NCBI GenBank assembly: GCA_937912125.1
Contig: CALDOK010000481.1
Span: 1-60,461, forward strand
Direction of reading: 5' to 3'
DNA length: 60,461 bases
Origin: an uncultured Pseudomonadota bacterium
GTDB lineage: Bacteria > Myxococcota_A > UBA796 > JAFGLY01
Below are positions 8,747-16,445 of the stretch, in pieces. The stretch's first letter is position 1, and the number at the start of each line of letters is the position of its first letter. The position numbers and the translations under genes are program-made. Below the pieces are notes generated by a model, which was not told where the DNA came from, made no database searches, and saw nothing but the letters and a program-made list of their open reading frames with translations.

Positions 8747-10651
8747 TCAGTCCGGGTCGCAGGCACCGTCGCAGAACTGGGCGATGGTGCCGTCTTCCAT
8801 GAACGCGCCCACGTGCTCGAGGTAGGCCTCGAGGCGGCGCACGGTGCCGTGGGCGCCGTTGTCTTCGTCTGGGGGCAGGTTGCCCGGGTCCAGGGGATCG
8901 TAGCCTTCGTCGTAGATCAGCAGGGCGGCGTTGCGAGCGGTGCCGTTGGGGGGCTCGGCCGTGATCTGCTCGAGGCCCCAGACCTCCCGGGGGGAGGGGG
9001 TGACCAAGGGAATGTCGCCGGCCCTGGCCACCCACTCGGTGACCATGTTGCTGACCTGGCAGTCGCCCACCGCTTCCTGCAGGCTGACCCGCACCGGGGG
9101 CCGCCCGGGGAGCCGATCCTTGGCCAGGTGCTCCACCCAGTTCAGGGAGTCGATGGGGTCGAACACAAGCTGCAGCAGGGACATCTCGAGCTGCAGCTCC
9201 CGGGGGTCGTCGTACTGGCTCGAGAACGCCGTGCCCATGGTGTTCCACTGCACGGCCCGCTGCAGCATGTGGGTCCAGCCGCCCCCGGGTACGTCCAGCA
9301 CCCCGCGCTCGAAGAAGGGCGAGGCGGTCATGATGACCAGGCCCTGGGTGCCGCCGTTGGAGATGCCCATGTAGTGCACGTTGTCGCCGTCGAGGATGGG
9401 GTCGCCCGCCTCGGACAGCACCGCGGCGCTGAGCTCTTCGGCCACCAGCCGGCCCAGCAGGGTCTGGTGCACATGGCTCTGCATCTGCTGGTGCACCACG
9501 GTGGTCACCCCGTCGAGCCCGGAGCCCAGGATGCCCATGGTGTCGAACAGGTCGTCCTCACAGAAGCCGATGAAGTTGGTGGTGGCCGCGGCCATGCGCC
9601 AGGTCTGCAGGCCGTTGTTCAGGGACGACCAGGTGGGCTCTTCGAGGCTCGAGAAGAAGCCGTGGCCGAACACCATGGCCGGGCGCAGCTCTTCCGAAGC
9701 GGTGACGGGGATGGTGAGCATGAACTCGACGCTGCGCACGCCTTGCTGCAGGGGCTGGCCATCGTCGTCCAGCTCGATGATCTCGGCGCTGCCCAGGTAG
9801 TCGGGGGCCTCGAAGGTGCCGCGGATCAGCCGGTTCAGCCCGTCGTCGTCCCAGGCGTCCTCGGTGATGGCCCAGTTGTTCAGGTCCCAGTCCACGGTGC
9901 TGTCCTGCATGGCCAGCAGGGTGCTCTGGGATTGCTCGGCCGAGCGGGTGTGGAAGCTCCAGGCCAGCACCACGTCTTCGGGGGCCAGGCCGGCTGCGGA
10001 GATGGCGTCATTGACCCGCTCGAAGTCCGCACGCTGGGCCTCGACGGTGCTCGAGTCGGTGGCGATGCCGTCGCGGAGGGCTCGGAAGGCCTCGCTGACC
10101 GGCGGGGTGGACACGCCATCGGCGCTGCGCAGGCCGGTGGTGAGGATGGCGATGTAGCCGACGCCGGGCTCGAGGATGTCCTGGGGGCGGATGATCAGGG
10201 CCTGCTCGTCGAGGTCCTCGGTGTTCAGGTCCAGCTCCACCAGCAGGGGCACCGGCTCCCAGCTGTCTTCCCGCAGCAAGCGCACCGTGGCATCAGCCGC
10301 CATGGACGCGCCGGGGTCGTCGATGGTGGGCAGGCTGCTGGCGTCGAGGCCACCCTCGAACCAGGCCAGCAGGGCGGGGGCGCGGGAGAAGCCGTCGGCG
10401 CTGGCCAGGGTGGTGGCGCTGACGCCATCGGGCATGGTGGCGTCCACGAGGGCCACGCGACGGCCGGTCAGGGTGCTGGCGTCGGCCTCGAGGTAGAAGT
10501 CCGACGGGAAGGGGTACATGGCCACATCGGGCACCAGGGGGTTCTCGCCGGCGACATCGGGCAGCCCGGTGAGCAGCTCTTCCTCTTCGGGGGGGCAGCC
10601 GGAGCTGATGATGGCGGCGAACAGCAGAGGCGGGAGGCGGGACGAGGTCAT
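8747..10651 (-). CDS. Large lipoprotein with alpha/beta-hydrolase-like core
   Basis: A 634-residue predicted lipoprotein. The signal peptide ends in the lipobox ISSGC, so Cys19 would be acylated. The second half looks like an alpha/beta hydrolase: an MVFGHGFF oxyanion-type segment, then the nucleophile elbow GISNGG. Similar myxobacterial proteins are annotated as lipase-like or virulence-factor-lipase N-terminal proteins. An acidic residue and His for a full triad are probably present late in the sequence (DEG, then AHGT) but cannot be fixed by eye. The start ATG 10651 has GGAG five bases upstream. It is followed on the same strand, after about 100 bp, by the M28 peptidase gene, suggesting a shared extracytoplasmic role. 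Hydrolase fold moderately sure, substrate unknown. Confidence 0.75.
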   Translation of the reverse strand: MTSSRLPPLLFAAIISSGCPPEEEELLTGLPDVAGENPLVPDVAMYPFPSDFYLEADASTLTGRRVALVDATMPDGVSATTLASADGFSRAPALLAWFEGGLDASSLPTIDDPGASMAADATVRLLREDSWEPVPLLVELDLNTEDLDEQALIIRPQDILEPGVGYIAILTTGLRSADGVSTPPVSEAFRALRDGIATDSSTVEAQRADFERVNDAISAAGLAPEDVVLAWSFHTRSAEQSQSTLLAMQDSTVDWDLNNWAITEDAWDDDGLNRLIRGTFEAPDYLGSAEIIELDDDGQPLQQGVRSVEFMLTIPVTASEELRPAMVFGHGFFSSLEEPTWSSLNNGLQTWRMAAATTNFIGFCEDDLFDTMGILGSGLDGVTTVVHQQMQSHVHQTLLGRLVAEELSAAVLSEAGDPILDGDNVHYMGISNGGTQGLVIMTASPFFERGVLDVPGGGWTHMLQRAVQWNTMGTAFSSQYDDPRELQLEMSLLQLVFDPIDSLNWVEHLAKDRLPGRPPVRVSLQEAVGDCQVSNMVTEWVARAGDIPLVTPSPREVWGLEQITAEPPNGTARNAALLIYDEGYDPLDPGNLPPDEDNGAHGTVRRLEAYLEHVGAFMEDGTIAQFCDGACDPD

Positions 10652-10705
10652 GGCGGCTCCGGGACTGTGCCCAGAGTAACCCCACGCCGCCCGTGGCCGG
10701 TGCTC

Positions 10706-11020
10706 CTACCAGGTCTCGAGTCGACCCAGCTCCCACACCTCCACGATGTGGCCTCCGGGGGTGTCGAGCTCGGCGGTCAGCATGTGCTCGCGGACCTCCA
10801 GGCGCACGAGCACCTCGTCGTCCTTGGCGTGGGGCGCGATCTCTCCCCACGCGTCCGTGCGCTCGAAGGCGCCGCCGAGGAGGGGCAGTGCTTCGACATT
10901 GCTGCAGTCGCTGGTCCAGCAGGCCTGCGCCATCACGCTGCAGCCCAGGCCGGTGAGCAGGCCCAGGCCGAGGACCGCGAGCTTGCGGGCAGAGGAGGCC
11001 TGGCCGCGCCGGGGGCTCAC
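10706..11020 (-). CDS. Small secreted protein of unknown function (GTG start)
   Basis: A 104-residue protein whose GTG start at 11020 forms a GTGA overlap with the stop codon of the gene upstream, indicating translational coupling. A longer frame with an upstream ATG is possible but would run far into the neighbouring gene and add a basic, unstructured leader, so the coupled start was chosen. After a short basic N-terminus there is a hydrophobic segment (LAVLGLGLLTGLGC) that could be a signal peptide or membrane anchor, then a Cys pair (ACWTSDC) and a short beta-rich region ending ELGRLETW. It shows no recognisable domain. It may be a diverged partner of the preceding small secreted protein, since both are short with cysteines just after the export signal. 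Confidence 0.6.
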   Translation of the reverse strand: MSPRRGQASSARKLAVLGLGLLTGLGCSVMAQACWTSDCSNVEALPLLGGAFERTDAWGEIAPHAKDDEVLVRLEVREHMLTAELDTPGGHIVEVWELGRLETW

Positions 11021-11289
11021 GGCTGCCTCCGCTGGTAGCTCTCGCCGCCGACGACGTAGCCATCGCCATCGAGCATGGAGATCTGGAGACCGTCCCACAG
11101 GGCGCTGATCTCGTACTGGCGCAGCGACGGCTCATCGGGGTGGGTGGTGGGCTCACCGTCGATGGTGGTCGAGACCAGGTGCATGGTGGCGTACTCGCTG
11201 GGCTGGAAGCAGCAGGCGATGGCCACCGTGGCGCGGGTCAGGCCCATCGCCGCGACGAAGCCAGCCAGGAAGAGCAGAAAGCTGCGCAT
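11017..11289 (-). CDS. Small secreted protein of unknown function
   Basis: A 90-residue protein with an N-terminal hydrophobic signal peptide (SFLLFLAGFVAAMG) and a Cys-Cys pair near residue 26, then a polar beta-rich region. No known family is recognised. Its stop overlaps the GTG start of the next small secreted gene by four bases, so the two are probably made together at similar levels. The roughly 205 bp upstream (11290-11494) holds no convincing gene and presumably the promoter for the pair. Its function cannot be assigned from sequence. Confidence 0.6.
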   Translation of the reverse strand: MRSFLLFLAGFVAAMGLTRATVAIACCFQPSEYATMHLVSTTIDGEPTTHPDEPSLRQYEISALWDGLQISMLDGDGYVVGGESYQRRQP

Positions 11290-11494
11290 GGTTCACTCGG
11301 GGGTGTGCGGGGTGCGATGCTCGCTGCTGCAGGAGCCGTGCCAGAGGGCTGAGATGCCGTCCATCAGCGCTTCTTGGTGGATTGGCTCTGCAGGGACATC
11401 CGGGCCTCAGGCTGTGGAACACGATCCCGGTGTCAGCCTATGGGCTCCGTTGGAATCAGACGCTGGGCCGGCGACTTCGGTGACCGAGCCGCAC

Positions 11495-12049
11495 TTAGCC
11501 CCCCGTGTCCAGCTGCCCCTGGAAGTGCTCCAGGTCCATCAGGGCCTCTCGCAAGGTCACGGCTTCTTCGGGCCGACCCTCGTCCCGCAGCCAGGTGATC
11601 ACCCGCTGCATTTCGGTGATCGCTTTGCGGTGCTCGCCCAGGTTGGCCTCGCTCCAGGCCAGCTTGTAGGCGGCGTAGGGTGCCATGGGGTGATCTGGGG
11701 CCTCGTCCACGATGGCGCGGAAGTGCCCTCGAGCCGCCTCCATGTCGCCCCGGCCGAAGGCCTCGGCGCCCAGCCCAAGCTGCACCTCCGGGAGTACCGA
11801 GGGCTCGGCGGTGTCTGCGGCCAACCCGGGGGCGGGCTCGGGAGGGGCCGCCCCGGGCGTGGGCGGCGACGATGGGGAGGCAGGCGCTGGGGTGGCGGGC
11901 TCGGGCAGCGTCCCTTGGTCGGGCGGGGGAGCGGCGGTGACACCGCTGCGCTGGGGGGGCGCGGGCGACCACACGCGGAGCGCGAGCACGATGGCCAGCA
12001 AGGCGAGCAGGCCGAGGGTGAGGCCAAGGACTGGGAGAGCACGCTTCAC
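11495..12049 (-). CDS. Membrane-anchored TPR-like protein
   Basis: A 184-residue protein with GTG start 12049 behind AGGAG. Residues 5-25 form a single transmembrane segment, followed by a Pro/Ala-rich linker to about residue 85. A C-terminal helical region then resembles one or two tetratricopeptide units (AFGRGDMEAARGHFRAI, then KLAWSEANLGEHRKAI). Such proteins are usually periplasm-facing scaffolds. It follows the duplicated membrane protein gene by 15 bp on the same strand, so the two are likely co-transcribed. No enzymatic motif is visible and the partner is unknown. Confidence 0.65.
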   Translation of the reverse strand: MKRALPVLGLTLGLLALLAIVLALRVWSPAPPQRSGVTAAPPPDQGTLPEPATPAPASPSSPPTPGAAPPEPAPGLAADTAEPSVLPEVQLGLGAEAFGRGDMEAARGHFRAIVDEAPDHPMAPYAAYKLAWSEANLGEHRKAITEMQRVITWLRDEGRPEEAVTLREALMDLEHFQGQLDTGG

Positions 12050-12064
12050 GGGTCGGCTCCTGGT

Positions 12065-12868
12065 TCACACCAGCTTATCGTCTGCGTACCGGCGGTGGAG
12101 CTGGAGCCTCTCGAGCAGTCCCGCGCCCTGCCTCTTGACCCAGAGCATGCCCTGGACGCCCCGGGCGAAGGCCACGGTGGCGAAGCCGTGGGCCAGGGCG
12201 GCCTCGAAGGGGGGATGCTCGCGGGTGTAGTAGGTCCAGCAGTGGCGGCTGGTGCCCCAGTACTCCAGGAAGATTCCCAGCGCGGCGCCGGCCACAAAGA
12301 GCAGCAGGTCTCGCTTGGGCTTGGCCCCCACCAGGGCCACCACTACCATCAGGCCCACCACCACCTGGCTGGCGGGCACGTGGATGCGGATCCACAGGAA
12401 CTTGGTCATCACCGCCACGAAGGCGGGGATCACCAGCCAGTAGGCGGGCCAGGCGCGCTCGAGGATGGGCAGGGCGCGGCGCAGGATGGTGTAGATGCGC
12501 ACGATGGCCAGGGCCGAGATGGGCCAGGCCGGGAGGATCCACAGGGGTGGGCGCTCCCGGGTGTAGTAGACCCACAGCACGCTCTCGGTGCCCCACCACT
12601 CGATGATGCCGCCGCCGATGAGCCCCACGAACAGCAGGGGCAGATCCCGCTTGGGGTCCACCCGCCACGACAGCAGGGCTCCCATGACCGCCCAGATGCC
12701 CACCAGCAGCCAGTCCATGGGAGCGTCCCACTCGATCAGGTGGCTGTAGACCACGCCCACGGCGGCGCAGGTGAGCCCCATGAGCACCAGGGCGATGATC
12801 GTGCGCCGGTCGTAGCCGGCCCACAGCCAGCGCCAGAAGCCCGTGTGATCTTCCTCGGGGTGCGACAT
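12065..12868 (-). CDS. Polytopic membrane protein with internal duplication
   Basis: A 267-residue integral membrane protein with about seven or eight hydrophobic segments. It contains two related halves: the first has PKRDLPLLF, then EWWGT and WVYYTRERPP; the second has PKRDLLLF, then EYWGT and WTYYTREHPP. The spacing between these motifs is almost the same in both copies, so the protein arose by tandem duplication. The conserved Glu, Trp and Tyr-Tyr residues next to membrane helices could form a lipid- or ion-facing site, but this is speculation. No characterised family is recognised. It lies between the split mgtE gene (33 bp upstream) and the TPR-like gene (15 bp downstream), and may be co-transcribed with both. 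Confidence 0.7.
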   Translation of the reverse strand: MSHPEEDHTGFWRWLWAGYDRRTIIALVLMGLTCAAVGVVYSHLIEWDAPMDWLLVGIWAVMGALLSWRVDPKRDLPLLFVGLIGGGIIEWWGTESVLWVYYTRERPPLWILPAWPISALAIVRIYTILRRALPILERAWPAYWLVIPAFVAVMTKFLWIRIHVPASQVVVGLMVVVALVGAKPKRDLLLFVAGAALGIFLEYWGTSRHCWTYYTREHPPFEAALAHGFATVAFARGVQGMLWVKRQGAGLLERLQLHRRYADDKLV

Positions 12869-12901
12869 GTGGAGGCCAATAGCCCGTGGCCGGGCTGGCT
12901 G

Positions 12902-14253
12902 TCAGCTCACGAGGTGGCTCATCATGAGTGTAGCCAGACCCAAGAAAGAGAGGAAGCCCAGGCTGTCTGTCAGGCCGGTGACCAGGATGCCCGAGCCCAG
13001 CGCGGGGTCCAGGCGCAGGCGCAGGAGCAGCAGAGGGACCGAGGCTCCCACCAGCGCTCCGATGGCGATGTTGATCACCATGGCCAGGAAGAGCACCAGC
13101 CCCAGCCAGGGGTTGCCCTTGGTCAGGGTGACGATGACTCCGGTGATGGCGCCGGCCACGGCACCCACGAGCAACCCGACGCCTAGCTGGCGCAGGACGG
13201 CTCGGGCGCGGGTGCCGGGTTCCAGCTCGTCGCGGGCCAGGGCACGGATCATCAGGGAGAGGGACTGGGTGCCGCTGTTGCCTCCCAGGCCCGCCACCAC
13301 GGGCATGAAGGTGGCCAGGGCGACCACCTTCTCGATGGAGCCTTCGAAGAAGCCCACCACCGCGCAGGCGGCCAGGGCCGTGAGCAGGTTCAGCAGAGAC
13401 CACAGCACCCTGCGTCGCGCTGACCCGAGCATCGGGTCGCTCAGCCGCTCCTCGGGCGCCAGGCCGGCCATTCCGAGCAGATCTTCGGCGGCTTCGTCCT
13501 TGATGGCGTCCAGTACGTCGTCGATGGTCACCACGCCCAGCAGGCGCCCGTCTGTCTCGGTGATGGGCAGGCAGAGCAGCTCGTAGCGCACCATGGTGGC
13601 GGCTACGGCGGCGCGACCCTCGAGCACATGGGCGCTGAGGGGCTCGGGGCGCATCAGGTCCCTGAGGACCTTGGTGCCGTCCACCACCAGCAGCTGGCGC
13701 AAGGACAGGACGCCTACCAGCTTGCGCTGCTCGTCCACCACGTACAGGTAGTGGACCGCCTCGAACTCCACGCCGCTGCGCAGCACTCCGATGGTGTCCT
13801 CGACTGTGGCGGTCCAGGGCATGGACAGCGCCATGGTGTTCATGACCTGGCCAGCGCTCTCGGCCGGGTAGCGGATCTGGCGCTCGAGCTGGTCGCGCCG
13901 GCGTGCGGCAGGGCCTCCAGCACGGCCTGCCTGGGCTCCTCCTCGAGCTGTGTGAGGAAGAAGACCGCGTCGTCGGAAGGCTGCTGGACCAGAAACGCGG
14001 CGAGCTTTTCCTGGTCGGTGTTCGCCAGCAGCTCGGCCAGCGTGGGAGTGCGCAGGGCGCGCAGCACCGCGCCTCCGCGCTTGGAGGCCAGCAGCGCCCT
14101 GGTGGCCTTGCGGCGCTCGGAGGGGGGCAGCTGGGTGAGCGCCTCGGCGACGTCCGCCGGATGGAGTTTGTTGATCATGCTCGTCACGCGGGCCGTGGCC
14201 CCGTGGCTGATCAGGCGCCGCATCGCGCGGAGCTGGGGCGTGAGAAGTGACAT
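12902..14253 (-). pseudogene. mgtE: Magnesium transporter MgtE, split by a single-base frameshift
   Basis: Together the region encodes a full-length MgtE of about 450 residues. The upstream part (ATG 14253 to TGA 13840) has the superhelical N domain. The downstream part (to 12902) has two CBS domains, then five membrane helices including GLGGNSGTQS, the conserved ion-pore segment. The first frame ends in a meaningless tail after LEALPHA, whereas the next frame immediately continues with RDQLERQIRYPAESAGQVMN, the expected linker into the CBS domain. Adding one base near 13898-13901 (a GCCGGCGC tract) restores one frame. The downstream half also has an ATG at 13843 and could in principle be translated separately. 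A sequencing or assembly error in a GC tract is as likely as a real mutation. The CBS domains of intact MgtE sense cytosolic Mg2+. Confidence 0.88.
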
Positions 14254-14255
14254 AT

Positions 14256-14282
14256 CGGCCTCCGCTCCCCGTGGGGAGGCCG
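14256..14282 (-). promoter_or_regulatory. Hairpin that can sequester the mgtE ribosome-binding site
   Basis: A perfect 8-bp inverted repeat (arms 14256-14263 and 14275-14282, 11-base loop) sits just before the mgtE start. One arm contains the GGAGG ribosome site, five bases from ATG 14253. A competing smaller hairpin (14265-14278, CTCCCC/GGGGAG) would leave the ribosome site free. The structure is seen in sequence; a regulatory role is inferred. Confidence 0.4.
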
Positions 14283-14425
14283 GTCCAGGACGGGCGCTCC
14301 CCTAGCGGGGTGAGTCGCTGCGGAACCAGCGACTAGAGGGACTGGGGCCTTCGGGGCTCGGGTCCATGGTGGGCGCTCCCTGGGGCCTTGCGGGAGACTC
14401 CGCATGGCTCGCGATCGTTTGTCGG

Positions 14426-16246
14426 CTATCCCTGCGCCCGTGCTCTGTCACCTGCCCCCGTCGTTCGGGGCGAACGCCGTCGTCGGGCCAGCAGCACGAC
14501 CGCCAGGAGCCACCCCGCGGCGCCTCGGAGTCCGGGCGTTGCGCACCCACAGCGCCCAGGCTCTTCCTGTTCATCGGGGATGGGCGCCTCGAGCTCGAAG
14601 TCCACCGTGGCGGGGGTGGGGTCCTCGTTGAGCCAGCCGTCCCGGGCCTTGACCTCCACCGCGTGCAGGCCAGGGGTCAGCCCGTCGAGGATCAGCTCGG
14701 TGTCGAGGGCCCAGCTGGTCCAGCCCTGGCCGTCCAGCTGGCTGGCGAAGGCCAGCTCGGTGGAGCTGTCGTCGTTGCCGGTCCAGGCGATGCGGGCGCT
14801 GCCCGCGGCAGGGGTGGTGTCCAGTAGCCAGGCCTGGGTGTCGGGGGCGGTGAGGTCCACCGCTGGATCGTCCTGGTCGTACAGGCTGGCGTAGATCACC
14901 ACGCCGCCGCGTTGCCACGCGCTGCGGTCCAGGCGCAGGATGGTGCCGAAGAGGTGGTACTGGGTGGCGAACAAGGCCACGCCTTGGACCTGCTCGGCCA
15001 CCCACTCGGCCACCCAGCCCTCGAGGAAGTCTTCGAGGTGCTCCTGGGCATCGGGGCTGTCGGAGAGCAGGTGCTCGGCCTCGAGGCTCAGGATCTCCAG
15101 ATCCAGCTCGTGCAGGCTCATGGTCAGGGAGGCCAGGGCCGGATCGACCCCGATAGACGCCTGGGCCCGCAGGTCGGCGGTGGCCGCGAGCAGGACCTGC
15201 TGCTGGCCGCCGATCACCCCGGTGATCTCGAGCTCCAGGCCCTGGAACAAGGCCTCGGCGCCGTCGGCCTCCACCACCAGCACAGGTGGATCGCCGATGT
15301 TCGCGCTGGCGGCCAGCTCGGCGATGCTGGGGTCGAACAGCTCCTGGACCGCGGCGTAGACATAGTCCATGCGGTCGGGATCGAAGCAGAAGAAGCCATC
15401 GGCCTGCAGCTGGCGCAGCAGGGCGTTGAGCTGGGACTCCGTGAGCCCCACCGCCATGGTGGACCCCCCGCCGTCGGCCATCTCGAGCTGGGGCTCGCGG
15501 CCCGCGGCCGGCTGCTCGGGGCCGGGATCGCAGCTGGCCGTGCCCAGCCAGCCCGCCTCGAGATCGGCGCCCACCCACAGGGCCTCGGGGCTCACGTCCG
15601 CGTCCTCGAGGGTCGCGGCCACCGCGTAGTCGTCGTAGCTGCCGCTGAGCATGCTGGCGTCGAAGGTCGAGGCGACCAGCTCGGGGATCATGGTGCGGGC
15701 GGCCTCGGAGAGCTGCTCGAAGATGGTGTCCTCGTAGAAGAACAGGACCAGATCGTCGGGGAACCAGTCGATGTCCATGTCCAGATCGCCGGTGACCTCG
15801 GGATCGCCCAGGACCTCGAGGATCAGCTCGCCCTGCTGGACCCGGGGCTGCAGGGTGACCTCGAAGACCGGGTCGGTGACGGTGACGTAGACCAGCTCGG
15901 ACTCGAACTCCACGCACAGGTCGAAGTAGTCCGCGTCGATGGCGTAGACCTCCATGTGATCGCCGCGGATGGTGTCGAACTCCACGCGCACGTCCAGGTA
16001 GTGGTCCCTGAGCGTGACCTCCACCGTCTCCACAGGGACCTCGAGGGCGAAGTCTCGGATGCCCACTTCGTCCCAGCAGCTGTACTCGCCGCCCACTTGA
16101 TCTTCGGCCAGATCGTAGCGCTCGTGCTCGAACCAGCCCGTGGCCAGCTCGATGCCCGAGGGGAACAGCGCCACCTGCGCGCCGCCGCCCACGGGCAGGG
16201 CCGGGGTGGGCTGGCACAGGGTGAGGGCGAGGAGCAGCGGGAACAT
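14426..16246 (-). CDS. Secreted MYXO-CTERM protein of unknown function
   Basis: A 606-residue exported protein with a signal peptide (MFPLLLALTL onward, cleavage near residue 17) and a C-terminal MYXO-CTERM layout: GRCGC, a hydrophobic helix, then RRRR. The body is acidic and rich in alternating hydrophobic residues, suggesting long beta sheets, interrupted by a Gly/Ser-rich stretch near residue 260. Around residues 470-550 there is an Ig/fibronectin-like segment (AWTGNDDSS, then LTPGLHAVEVKARDGW) seen in surface proteins. The long amphipathic pattern before it could suit a lipid-binding BPI-like fold, but this is only a guess. The start ATG 16246 is the first in frame before the signal peptide. 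It is a single gene with 199 bp on the FadL side and 172 bp on the mgtE side. Confidence 0.75.
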   Translation of the reverse strand: MFPLLLALTLCQPTPALPVGGGAQVALFPSGIELATGWFEHERYDLAEDQVGGEYSCWDEVGIRDFALEVPVETVEVTLRDHYLDVRVEFDTIRGDHMEVYAIDADYFDLCVEFESELVYVTVTDPVFEVTLQPRVQQGELILEVLGDPEVTGDLDMDIDWFPDDLVLFFYEDTIFEQLSEAARTMIPELVASTFDASMLSGSYDDYAVAATLEDADVSPEALWVGADLEAGWLGTASCDPGPEQPAAGREPQLEMADGGGSTMAVGLTESQLNALLRQLQADGFFCFDPDRMDYVYAAVQELFDPSIAELAASANIGDPPVLVVEADGAEALFQGLELEITGVIGGQQQVLLAATADLRAQASIGVDPALASLTMSLHELDLEILSLEAEHLLSDSPDAQEHLEDFLEGWVAEWVAEQVQGVALFATQYHLFGTILRLDRSAWQRGGVVIYASLYDQDDPAVDLTAPDTQAWLLDTTPAAGSARIAWTGNDDSSTELAFASQLDGQGWTSWALDTELILDGLTPGLHAVEVKARDGWLNEDPTPATVDFELEAPIPDEQEEPGRCGCATPGLRGAAGWLLAVVLLARRRRSPRTTGAGDRARAQG

Positions 16247-16445
16247 GACGTCTCGAGCTTACTCCCTCGGGCCGGGGTGGGGCTACTCCGCCCTGGGCAA
16301 GGCTCCCTGGGCGTGCAGCTGCTGGGCCCGGTCCCAGGTGGCCTCGGTGGTCGTCATGGAGCCGCGGTGCCCTGGTCGGGGTGGATGGACGCCAGCCAGG
16401 GCAGGCACCAGGGCTGGGAACACCGCCAGGCCAGCGCGCCCACGC

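Noticed and set aside
13840-13843. Programmed frameshift or translational coupling (ATGA) between the two mgtE halves
   Set aside because: The upstream frame loses homology well before the overlap, at about 13900, so the ATGA is accidental; no slippery site was found.
14302-14425. Short frames in the gap upstream of mgtE
   Set aside because: Arg/Pro/Gly-rich translations without start signals or similarity; treated as leader and intergenic DNA.
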